Notes under the pieces: model-generated
What the model was told of the DNA's origin: nothing
Seen by the model: the letters and a program-made list of their open reading frames with translations, nothing else
The model's database searches: none
DNA from: an uncultured Eubacteriales bacterium
GTDB lineage: Bacteria; Bacillota_A; Clostridia; Lachnospirales; Cellulosilyticaceae
Direction of reading: 5' to 3'
NCBI GenBank assembly: GCA_900556665.1
Contig: USPX01000087.1
Coordinates: 1 to 7,927 of the forward strand
DNA: 7,927 bases
Program-made: the position numbers and the translations under genes
Part shown: positions 1-5,403 of the stretch, piece by piece
How the letters are laid out: each line of letters begins with the position of its first letter
Numbering within the stretch: the stretch's first letter is position 1

Positions 1-14
1 AAGAATAAAAACGT

Positions 15-58
15 AAAAGGGTGTTATGAGATTAGAAATAATTTCATGACACCTTTTT
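15..58 (+). terminator. Intrinsic terminator of an upstream gene outside the window
   Basis: The left arm AAAAGGGTGTTATGA (15-29) pairs with TCATGACACCTTTT (44-57), with one G-U pair and one bulged G. The loop is about 14 nt and a run of five T follows (54-58). It presumably ends transcription of a gene to the left and insulates the flagellar operon that starts just downstream. Confidence 0.75.
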
Positions 59-81
59 GATTTTGATAAGATAGATGTGTA

Positions 82-109
82 TAAAGGAAATGTTATGGGT
101 GGTCGACAT
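82..109 (+). promoter_or_regulatory. Candidate sigma-28 (SigD/FliA-type) promoter of the flagellar operon
   Basis: TAAA (82-85) is followed after 16 nt by GTCGACAT (102-109). The family consensus is TAAA-N15/16-GCCGATAT, so the -10 element matches at 6 of 8 positions. It lies 48 nt before the first gene of an operon that ends in flagellin, which is the expected place for a late flagellar sigma-28 promoter. The assignment rests on sequence match and context only. Confidence 0.6.
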
Positions 110-156
110 AGAATATAGATAAAATACGTTAGGAATAAGGCAAGAGGTGATAAGGG

Positions 157-2934
157 ATGATCGAGACAATTAAGCAAGGGGCATATAGTGTTTATGGAAA
201 TTATAATGTAAATAATATAGCTGAGAATGGAAAAGCCACTAATGGAGTAAATGGACAAGCTAATAAATTTGATTTAAAAGAGCTGTTAGTAAGTATAGAA
301 GGGTGTACTTATAATGAAGAGGATGTAAATGCTGTAGATGAAAAGCTTATGACAGGGCTTAGAGAAAAGTTTAATTTAGAAAAAGAAGACGTGTATAAAC
401 TTAAAAACCAGGGGTTTGATTTAGAAAAGCTTTACATGGAAGACTATAGTGGTTATAAGAAAGATAAAAGGACAAGTAGAAAGCTTGATGAAGAGGAAGA
501 AAAGAGTTTAAAACATAAGATTGAGACGATTAAAAATGGCTCTGATAATATGTATTTATCAGCTCTTACAAGTCAAAAGGATATTACGATTAATAGTTTA
601 TATGAAAGCAATTTTAAAGGGAGCTATAAAAAAAATGGCATTACATTTAAGGATTCAGATATAACTAATGTCTTAAACATGAATAAGCTTGAGAATAATG
701 AACAAAACGTATGGGCAGCTAAATTATTGTTAAGTCATGGTATGGATGTTAATGCAGAAAATGTAATGAAGTTAGATAATATTCAAGCGGCAGTTGATTC
801 GTTAGATGCTTTTGTGGAAAATGAAAAACGATTAGAGGAATTAGATGGTGGTAAAGCCATTGGAGATCATCTGCTTTTAAAGGATGGTAAGATTGTGTAT
901 GACTATGATGGCATTAAGAGTTTAAAAGAAGAATTAGGACAAGTTACTGAAGAAGATATTAAAGAGGTTTTAGAAGAAGGTAAGACGGTTAGCATTAAAA
1001 ATCTAAAAGAAGTAATGCATAAGAATACGCAATTAGCCCTAAATGGAAATGCTAAAACAGATGCTATGGGAGAGGTAGTAACTGTTCAAGATGTAGAAGC
1101 GGTTAAAGCACAGATTAATCAGATTAGAGCTAAACTTACAGTTGAAGCTGCTCAGAAGATTAGTGAGAAGATGCCACTTGAAAGTTCTAGTTTAAATAGT
1201 GTTGTAGAAGAAATGTTAACAATAGAAGATGCAAAGGTTGAAGAGGCTTTAAAAGCTGTAGACTTAGAAGTAACAACTGAAAATAAAGAGATGCTTCAAG
1301 ATGTGCTTGAAACAAAGACACTTATGATGGATCACTTAAGTTATGCAGCGCATTTAGAAGTGGCAAGTAATGAAAATATTACTTTAGAACAAATGAATGG
1401 TGCACTTAAGGCTTATAGTGAAAATGAAAGTGTGGCAGAAGCTAGATTTGGTGAGAGTATTAAAACTGTAGAAAATCAAATTGAGAAAGTGCTTGAAGGT
1501 CAAGGAATAGAGGTTAATGAAAAAACTATTGCAGCAGCTAAAGCACTTATTACAAATAATATAGAAGTAACAATGCAGCAAATAGAAGAAGTTTTAAAGA
1601 TTACAACGAAGATGGACACATTTATTGAAGACCTTACCCCAGCAGTTGCTGCAGGGTTTATAAAAGAAGGGCTTAATCCATATAAAGCTACAGTAGATAA
1701 TGTTTTAGAGTGGATGAGTACACAAAAACTACAAGCACTTAAAGGAAGTGTGGCTGAATCGATTGTAGCATTAGAAGAGCAAGGTTTATTAAATGACTCA
1801 CAAAAAGAAGCTCTCTTAGGGTTATATCGTATCTTGCAAGCTGTAGATATGGATAGGGAAGAAGTAGTGGGTTACTTGTATAAAAATAATCTCCCACTTA
1901 CAGTAGAACATTTACAAGAAGCAACTAAATACATCACAAGTAAAAATAAAACAAATCATGTGGCTGTAAAAGTGGATGATAGCTTTGGCGAAGAGGCTAG
2001 CAAAGAAGAAGTAAGAACGGCTAAAACAATGGTAGAGAAAGGCTATGCGGAAAGTAGTAAAACTGCTTCTGTTATACAACTTATCGAGGGCATGGAATTA
2101 GACTTTGGTGATAATTATGAAAGTAAATTACAAAAGATTAATGCCTTTTTATATCCTTTCATTAAGGAACAATTCAAAACACATATGGGACAATTTGATG
2201 GAATGTCTACATTGCCAGAGAGCTTTTTAGAGAAGTTAGAGTATATTAAAAATGTTAATCCAGAAGTTGTGGAAAATATGATGGAAAATAATATACCACT
2301 TACTGTTTCTAATATTTATTGGATGGACAAGATGAATGAAAATCCTAACTTATATGGACAGCTATTAGAAGAACATAATCTTTTAAAAGAGGAATTACCA
2401 GAACACTTAGAGGAGCTTGAAGAAGAACTTGAAGCATTAGAAGCAAAGGCTAAGGCAGAAAAAGAATTAGCAGTAACAACTGGTGATATTAATGCGTATA
2501 AAAACTATAAACGTATGGAAGAAGTGGTACATACACAAAAGCAACTTATAGAAAAAGATGGTGTTTATCAAATTCCATTTATGGTAAATGGTGAGCAAAA
2601 GCTAATTAATTTATATGTTCAGAAAGATAATCAAACGAAGGCTAAAGAGGATAATAGTTTAAAAGCTGTTATTAGTTATGAAACAAAACATTTAGGTAAA
2701 GTAATGGCGTATGTAGATATGACAGATGATCGTATAAGTTATCGTATACAAGGTGAAAACCAGGAGAAGGCGGAGAAGTTAAAGCAGCATGAGTCATACT
2801 TAAAGGGATTAATTGAAGCTATAGGTTACGGCGTGTATAGAAGTGAATATCAAGTAGGCGAAGCGGAAAATAATGAAAATACACCTATAGGTGTTATGAA
2901 AAAAGGTGAAAGTTTATTTGAAGAAATTGTTTAG
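157..2934 (+). CDS. Large repeat-containing flagellar-operon protein (DUF6240-like) with FliK-like C-terminus
   Basis: This 925-aa protein has no signal peptide or membrane segment and is very acidic and helical. ATG 157 is supported by AGAGGTGAT at 144-152. A degenerate motif, (N/G)-(I/L)-x-(L/V)-T-x-(E/Q)-x-(I/L), recurs irregularly: HGMDVNAENV at about residue 194, and similar segments near 368, 405, 449, 467, 577 (NNLPLTVEHL) and 711 (NNIPLTVSNI). These are helical units each opened by a short strand-like turn. Residues about 746-772 are a Glu/Leu-rich coiled coil. Residues about 800-905 are different: a beta-rich stretch containing HLGKVMAYVDM (near 845) and then a helix ending in LKGLIEAIGYGVY. 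This matches the layout of the FliK C-terminal hook domain, where a conserved LG.V precedes two strands and a final helix. The overall type resembles proteins annotated DUF6240 in Lachnospiraceae (from memory). It is first in an operon with fliS-like and flagellin genes, so a hook-length or filament-assembly role is plausible. FliK equivalence is inference. Confidence 0.85.
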   Translation: MIETIKQGAYSVYGNYNVNNIAENGKATNGVNGQANKFDLKELLVSIEGCTYNEEDVNAVDEKLMTGLREKFNLEKEDVYKLKNQGFDLEKLYMEDYSGYKKDKRTSRKLDEEEEKSLKHKIETIKNGSDNMYLSALTSQKDITINSLYESNFKGSYKKNGITFKDSDITNVLNMNKLENNEQNVWAAKLLLSHGMDVNAENVMKLDNIQAAVDSLDAFVENEKRLEELDGGKAIGDHLLLKDGKIVYDYDGIKSLKEELGQVTEEDIKEVLEEGKTVSIKNLKEVMHKNTQLALNGNAKTDAMGEVVTVQDVEAVKAQINQIRAKLTVEAAQKISEKMPLESSSLNSVVEEMLTIEDAKVEEALKAVDLEVTTENKEMLQDVLETKTLMMDHLSYAAHLEVASNENITLEQMNGALKAYSENESVAEARFGESIKTVENQIEKVLEGQGIEVNEKTIAAAKALITNNIEVTMQQIEEVLKITTKMDTFIEDLTPAVAAGFIKEGLNPYKATVDNVLEWMSTQKLQALKGSVAESIVALEEQGLLNDSQKEALLGLYRILQAVDMDREEVVGYLYKNNLPLTVEHLQEATKYITSKNKTNHVAVKVDDSFGEEASKEEVRTAKTMVEKGYAESSKTASVIQLIEGMELDFGDNYESKLQKINAFLYPFIKEQFKTHMGQFDGMSTLPESFLEKLEYIKNVNPEVVENMMENNIPLTVSNIYWMDKMNENPNLYGQLLEEHNLLKEELPEHLEELEEELEALEAKAKAEKELAVTTGDINAYKNYKRMEEVVHTQKQLIEKDGVYQIPFMVNGEQKLINLYVQKDNQTKAKEDNSLKAVISYETKHLGKVMAYVDMTDDRISYRIQGENQEKAEKLKQHESYLKGLIEAIGYGVYRSEYQVGEAENNENTPIGVMKKGESLFEEIV

Positions 2935-2956
2935 AGTAAAGAAAGGATATTCATAA

Positions 2957-3103
2957 GTGGAACAAATTCAGAAAAAACAAGAGATAGAAGAAAAGAAGTC
3001 TAATAAAAAACGCCCTAAAGACGATATATTAAGTATAGTAAAACAGTTTGTAGGATACTTTGAAGAGGTGGATAGAAATGAAAGAGACAATCACAGTATC
3101 TAG
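2957..3103 (+). CDS. Small charged protein (48 aa), unknown function
   Basis: A GTG start at 2957 is preceded by AAAGGA at 2942-2947, 9 nt upstream. The frame runs 48 codons to TAG at 3101-3103. It begins 22 nt after the stop of the large upstream gene and overlaps the start of the fliS-like gene by 26 nt, filling what would otherwise be a gap in a tight operon. The N-terminal half is highly charged (repeated Lys/Glu, QIQKKQEIEEKKSNKKRPKD). The second half, about residues 24-40, is a possible amphipathic helix with ILSIVKQFVGYFEEV. I recognise no family. The overlap suggests translational coupling to the FliS-like gene. The alternative is that it is only leader sequence for that gene. The good ribosome site and operon fit favour a real gene. 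Confidence 0.55.
   Translation: MEQIQKKQEIEEKKSNKKRPKDDILSIVKQFVGYFEEVDRNERDNHSI
3064..3071 (+). promoter_or_regulatory. Ribosome binding site fixing the start of the FliS-like gene
   Basis: AGAGGTGG lies 6 nt before ATG 3078. A longer reading from TTG 3060 would add six residues but has no ribosome site, and it would place this Shine-Dalgarno inside the coding sequence. ATG 3078 is therefore preferred. Confidence 0.75.
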
Positions 3104-3524
3104 TGTAGCCAATGCTTCAAAAGGAGAGCTTCTTTGTATTACATATGAGCTCCTTCTAGAACGAATTAAAAATGCAGGGCAAAAAGAAGGAAATGAGAGA
3201 AAAATAGAATCTAAAAAGGCTGTTGAGATTATACAAATGTTAGTGGCAGATTTAGATTTTAGTATAGAAATTTCTAAAGAGTTATTTAGAATATATGTTT
3301 ATGTACAAGGATTACTTATTCAAAGCAAAGCTAGTGAAGGGTTTGATGAAGCTTATAAATTAATAGAAAAATTATATAGTGCTTTTAAAGAAATTGCTGA
3401 GAAAGAAGAAAAAAGTAAACCAAGTATGCAAAATGCAGAAGTGATTTATGCAGGGATGACATATGGTAAAAATAATTTAAATGAAATAAGTTTGGGAAGT
3501 AATAGAAGAGGATTTGAAGCCTAA
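3078..3524 (+). CDS. fliS: FliS-like flagellin export chaperone with C-terminal extension
   Basis: This 148-aa protein starts at ATG 3078. Residues about 1-115 follow the FliS helical bundle pattern. An N-terminal V-x-x-A-S-x-x-E-L-L-x-x-x-Y-E-L-L-L-E-R-I segment corresponds to the family's TASPEEL...LYNG.L..I, then a helix with IIQMLVADLDFSIEISKELF matches IIxxLxxxLxxExSxxL, followed by YVYVQGLLI. FliS binds the C-terminal disordered D0 segment of unpolymerised flagellin in the cytoplasm and delivers it to the flagellar export gate. The location 24 nt upstream of a flagellin gene fits this. It is longer than usual FliS (about 125-135 aa). The extra tail carries VIYAGMTYGKNNLNE and ends in NRRGFEA, which a canonical FliS lacks. 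The start overlaps the 48-aa gene, suggesting coupled translation. Assignment to the FliS superfamily is confident; strict orthology less so. Confidence 0.8.
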   Translation: MKETITVSSVANASKGELLCITYELLLERIKNAGQKEGNERKIESKKAVEIIQMLVADLDFSIEISKELFRIYVYVQGLLIQSKASEGFDEAYKLIEKLYSAFKEIAEKEEKSKPSMQNAEVIYAGMTYGKNNLNEISLGSNRRGFEA

Positions 3525-3548
3525 TAACTAACGAAAGGAAAGTATAAA

Positions 3549-4355
3549 ATGAAAATTAATCAAAACATGTCAGCACTTATAACAATTAATGCATTGAACA
3601 AAAATGAAAATGCCGCAAGTAAAGCAATGGAAAGATTATCATCAGGTCTTAGAATTAATTCAGCAAAAGATAATGCAGCAGGGCTTGCTATTGCTAATAA
3701 ATTAGATACACAAGCTAGAGGTTTAAAACAAGCAAGTAGAAATGCTATGGATGGTATCTCTTTAGTACAAACAGCAGAAGGATCACTTAATGAAGTAAGT
3801 GATATGCTTGTTCGTTTAAAAGAACTAGCAACACAAAGTGGTAATGGTACATATATGGATGTAGATAAAGAAGCTATTCAAGCTGAAATGGATTCTTTAA
3901 TTGAAGAAATCAATGCTATACAAGAAAAAACAGAGTTCAATGAACAAAAGATTTTAAACATAAGTGGTAATTTAGTAATTCAAATAGGTGCTAATGCAGA
4001 TGAAAATGTGGTTATGAACGGTGAAGAGATTAACTTATATCATGTGACAAAGCACATTAATGGATTAAAAACAGGAGATCTGGATGCACAAAAACGTATT
4101 GAAGATGCTATTGTTGAAACGGCAAGAATTAGAGGTTATTTAGGAGCATATCAAAATCGTTTAGAGCATACAACGGCTAATCTTGATGTGAGTGAAGAAA
4201 ATATGGTAAGTGCTTTATCACGTATTAAGGATGCCGATATGGCAGAAGAAATGACAACCTATACACAGTATAATGTACTTACACAAGCAGCTAATGCTAT
4301 GCTTGCACAAGCTAATCAACGTCCACAACAAGTCCTTCAATTATTAAATGCATAA
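3549..4355 (+). CDS. fliC: Flagellin (short, without a variable domain)
   Basis: This 268-aa protein is the flagellar filament subunit, exported through the flagellar type III apparatus. The N-terminal D0/D1 region is classical: MKINQNMSALITINALNKN, then ERLSSGLRINSAKDNAAGLA and ISLVQTAEGSLNEV. The C-terminal D1/D0 region is equally classical: DVSEENMVSALSRIKDADMA, then VLTQAANAMLAQANQRPQQV and a C-terminal QLLNA. Only about 60 residues lie between the conserved halves, so the surface-exposed D2/D3 domains are absent. The segment LVRLKELATQS retains the Arg, Glu and Leu of the D1 patch recognised by TLR5 in other flagellins. There are no cysteines. ATG 3549 has AAAGGA about 9 nt upstream. It is last in the operon and is followed directly by a strong terminator, as expected for a highly expressed gene. 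The symbol could equally be hag or flaA. Confidence 0.97.
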   Translation: MKINQNMSALITINALNKNENAASKAMERLSSGLRINSAKDNAAGLAIANKLDTQARGLKQASRNAMDGISLVQTAEGSLNEVSDMLVRLKELATQSGNGTYMDVDKEAIQAEMDSLIEEINAIQEKTEFNEQKILNISGNLVIQIGANADENVVMNGEEINLYHVTKHINGLKTGDLDAQKRIEDAIVETARIRGYLGAYQNRLEHTTANLDVSEENMVSALSRIKDADMAEEMTTYTQYNVLTQAANAMLAQANQRPQQVLQLLNA

Positions 4356-4367
4356 TAAGATTTTATT

Positions 4368-4413
4368 AAAAATAAGATAGTCTCACAATTTTGTGAGACT
4401 ATCTTATTTTTTT
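4368..4413 (+). terminator. Strong intrinsic terminator after flagellin
   Basis: A perfect 21-bp palindromic stem (4368-4388 with 4391-4411) is capped by a tiny loop (TT, in practice about four to six bases of AATTTT) and runs into a seven-T tract (4407-4413). The left arm starts with five A, so the hairpin could also terminate transcription arriving from the right. It begins 12 nt after the flagellin stop codon. Confidence 0.95.
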
Positions 4414-4425
4414 GGACAATAATTG

Positions 4426-4454
4426 TTATTTATTTAAGAGCTAATGAATATACT
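4426..4454 (+). promoter_or_regulatory. Possible promoter for yaaL-bofA
   Basis: The 173-base gap between flagellin and yaaL holds the terminator and then a weak sigma-A-like pair, TTATTT (4426-4431) and TATACT (4449-4454), 17 nt apart. A second TATACT at 4500-4505 has no good -35 for sigma-A and only partial similarity to sporulation sigma consensus sequences. A promoter must lie here because of the terminator upstream, but which element is used is uncertain. Confidence 0.3.
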
Positions 4455-4528
4455 AATGTATAAAAGGGAAAAAGTGTATAAAGGGGGAGGGCTTTAGGGT
4501 ATACTTCTAAAAAAAAGGAGGGTATTTT

Positions 4529-4750
4529 ATGCAGGAAAAACAAAGGCTGATTGAACGAGAAAAAGAATTACTACAAGTAGAATTAAGTAGAGCGCAAGAT
4601 GAAATGGCAGCTGCATTTAATCAATTTCAAGCAGTTGTGGAACCTGATCTTATCGATTATTATACTTATGCATATAAAGCTAGCATGGTAAAACATGATT
4701 ATCTTATAAAAAGGTTAAAGAAATTATACAATCAACCAGAAAATGCTTAA
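4529..4750 (+). CDS. yaaL: DUF2508 (YaaL-family) protein
   Basis: This 73-aa soluble, largely helical protein has an N-terminal charged helix (residues about 3-30) followed by the family signature FNQFQAVVEPDLIDYYTYAY and a terminal YLIKRLKKLYNQ. The pattern of an amphipathic helix, then F....-(D/E)PDLID-Y....A, then Y.-L-(I/L)-(K/R)..K, is that of DUF2508, whose Bacillus subtilis member is YaaL. Its biochemical role is unknown. ATG 4529 is preceded by AAGGAGGG. The gene lies 32 nt upstream of bofA, the same order as recR-yaaL-bofA in B. subtilis, although recR is not in front of it here. A sporulation link is inferred from this conserved pairing only. Confidence 0.85.
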   Translation: MQEKQRLIEREKELLQVELSRAQDEMAAAFNQFQAVVEPDLIDYYTYAYKASMVKHDYLIKRLKKLYNQPENA

Positions 4751-4782
4751 ATAGAAGGTGGATTGAAAGAGGAGAGGGGAAA

Positions 4783-5028
4783 ATGGATGTACAAGAGATA
4801 GTGATTGCTATTGTTACCATAGGTGTAATAATGGGGATTTGGTATTTATGCCGTGAATTTATTTGTAAGATTCTGGGGCGTATATTAATAGGTATTGTGC
4901 TAATTGCAGTAGTGAATATTGTTTTGCCACAATACGCAATAGGGTTAAATTGGATAACTATGGGGTGTGCTGGAGTACTGGGATTACCAGGTGTAATTAC
5001 ATTGTATATAGTTAATGCTGTGATATAA
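4783..5028 (+). CDS. bofA: Pro-sigmaK processing inhibitor BofA
   Basis: This 81-aa membrane protein has hydrophobic stretches at residues about 4-21, 32-48 and 60-80. The family signature is present: IGLN (residues 53-56) followed by T and then GVLGLPGVITL (65-75), matching the IG.N..T....G.LG.PG. motif of BofA. In B. subtilis, BofA with SpoIVFA holds the intramembrane protease SpoIVFB inactive in the outer forespore membrane until engulfment signals release it to cleave pro-sigmaK. Its presence implies an endospore former. ATG 4783 follows the purine-rich GAGGAGAGGGG. It is co-directional with yaaL and probably co-transcribed with it. Length is close to the usual 80-90 aa. One unpaired cysteine lies in the third segment (GCAG). 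Confidence 0.9.
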   Translation: MDVQEIVIAIVTIGVIMGIWYLCREFICKILGRILIGIVLIAVVNIVLPQYAIGLNWITMGCAGVLGLPGVITLYIVNAVI

Positions 5029-5030
5029 AG

Positions 5031-5094
5031 TAAGTTATCCTCATAAAGTTGTTGATAATGTGTTTGTTTTTGTGGATAATATAAGGATAACTTA
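5031..5094. repeat. 11-bp perfect inverted repeat flanking a DnaA box
   Basis: TAAGTTATCCT (5031-5041) and AGGATAACTTA (5084-5094) are exact reverse complements 42 nt apart. The left arm overlaps a TTATCCTCA DnaA-like box, and an exact TGTGGATAA lies between the arms. No T tract follows, so this is not a standard terminator. A protein-binding arrangement or a looped structure is more likely than an RNA hairpin. The left arm begins three bases after the bofA stop. Confidence 0.6.
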
Positions 5095-5232
5095 TAAGAA
5101 GGAGATATGAAACTATAAACAGATTGTGGATAAAAGTATAAAATAATGCTTAAAACCCTTGAAAAAACAGTGAAATATGTTGACACTGAAATGGGGATAT
5201 GTTAATATATATGTGGATATAGGTGTGGATAA
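5035..5232. promoter_or_regulatory. Cluster of DnaA-box-like sites
   Basis: The DnaA box consensus is TTATCCACA (TGTGGATAA on the other strand). Exact copies occur at 5071-5079, 5125-5133 and 5224-5232, all in the same orientation. One-mismatch copies are at 5035-5043 (TTATCCTCA, opposite orientation), 5050-5058 (TGTTGATAA) and 5212-5220 (TGTGGATAT). A two-mismatch copy is at 5192-5200 (TGGGGATAT). Three exact 9-mers in under 200 bp is far above chance. Such clusters bind DnaA at replication origins, at titration or regulatory loci, and at DnaA-controlled promoters. No dnaA or dnaN gene is in the window, so origin function is not claimed. Confidence 0.7.
5180..5208 (+). promoter_or_regulatory. 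Consensus sigma-A promoter of the candidate small RNA
   Basis: A perfect -35 TTGACA (5180-5185), a 17-nt spacer, and a -10 TAATAT (5203-5208) predict a start near 5215. No open frame of useful size with a ribosome site follows before the terminator at 5279. DnaA-like boxes lie in the spacer (5192-5200), at the start site (5212-5220) and just downstream (5224-5232), so DnaA binding would be expected to interfere with this promoter. Confidence 0.75.
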
Positions 5233-5314
5233 TAATTTATATCCGATAATGACGTAAGTATAACATATCAATCCCTTTTGCTCTATATATATGAATATAT
5301 AGAGCACTTTTTTT
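5215..5314 (+). ncRNA. Candidate small RNA, about 100 nt, between bofA and the next gene
   Basis: The transcript is defined by a consensus promoter upstream and an intrinsic terminator at its 3' end. Its predicted fold has two hairpins. The first pairs GGATATA (5215-5221) with TATATCC (5238-5244), extendable by three pairs inside, two of them G-U. The second is the terminator stem (5279-5306). The unpaired stretch between them includes AATCCCTTTT (5270-5279), which is complementary to purine-rich ribosome sites of the AAAAGGGAUU type. Start codons in it are followed almost at once by stops (for example ATG-ACG-TAA), so it is unlikely to be a messenger. It matches no RNA family I recognise. 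It could also be a short leader or read-through product. Confidence 0.5.
5279..5314 (+). terminator. Intrinsic terminator of the candidate small RNA
   Basis: A 12-bp perfect stem TGCTCTATATAT (5279-5290) / ATATATAGAGCA (5295-5306) with an ATGA loop is followed by C and seven T (5308-5314). It is separated from the bofA stop by 250 nt that contain a consensus promoter, so it more likely ends the transcript started at about 5215, though it would also stop read-through from bofA. Confidence 0.9.
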
Positions 5315-5341
5315 GCGTGTTTTACCAAATAAAGGTATAAA
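5313..5341 (+). promoter_or_regulatory. Possible promoter for the 253-aa unknown gene
   Basis: TTGCGT (5313-5318) and TATAAA (5336-5341) are 17 nt apart, directly after the T tract of the small RNA terminator. The -35 is weak (TTG plus poor remainder). A promoter is needed between the terminator and the gene at 5404, and this is the best-spaced pair I see. Confidence 0.4.
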
Positions 5342-5393
5342 ATGAACTGAATATGTATAGACTATAACTACCAATGCTAAATGTCATATAAAT

Positions 5394-5400
5394 GGAGGAG
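5394..5400 (+). promoter_or_regulatory. Ribosome binding site deciding the start at 5404
   Basis: GGAGGAG lies just before ATG 5404 (core GGAGG to ATG, 5 nt). An in-frame ATG at 5392 would overlap this site and has no Shine-Dalgarno of its own, so the protein most likely starts at 5404. Confidence 0.75.
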
Positions 5401-5403
5401 TGT

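Noticed and set aside
1384..1581. 65-codon - strand frame inside the large flagellar gene
   Set aside because: Shadow of a strongly coding + strand frame, Cys/Phe-rich as expected for antisense of Glu/Lys-rich sequence.
3060..3077. TTG 3060 as start of the FliS-like gene
   Set aside because: The real ribosome site AGAGGTGG lies downstream of it and is correctly spaced for ATG 3078.
4475..4506. TGTATA ... TATACTT as a sporulation sigma (SigG/SigE-type) promoter for yaaL-bofA
   Set aside because: The two elements are only partial matches and 19 nt apart, outside the usual spacing for those sigma factors.
5107..5118. ATG-AAA-CTA-TAA preceded by AAGGAG
   Set aside because: Only three codons; the ribosome-like site is good but no protein could result. 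A start-stop regulatory role is conceivable but unsupported.
4704..5186. 160-codon open frame on the - strand across bofA and the gap behind it
   Set aside because: It lies opposite bofA and the 3' end of yaaL, crosses the DnaA-box region, has no convincing ribosome site, and its composition is that of the reverse of a hydrophobic AT-rich gene.
5113..5328. 71-codon open frame on the - strand in the non-coding region
   Set aside because: It runs through the terminator hairpin and the consensus promoter; AT-rich random frame rich in Ile, Tyr and Phe with no family resemblance.
5029..5391. Calling the region oriC
   Set aside because: DnaA boxes and AT-rich stretches are present, but there is no adjacent dnaA/dnaN, no skew data, and the region has its own promoter-terminator unit. 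Kept as a DnaA-box cluster only.
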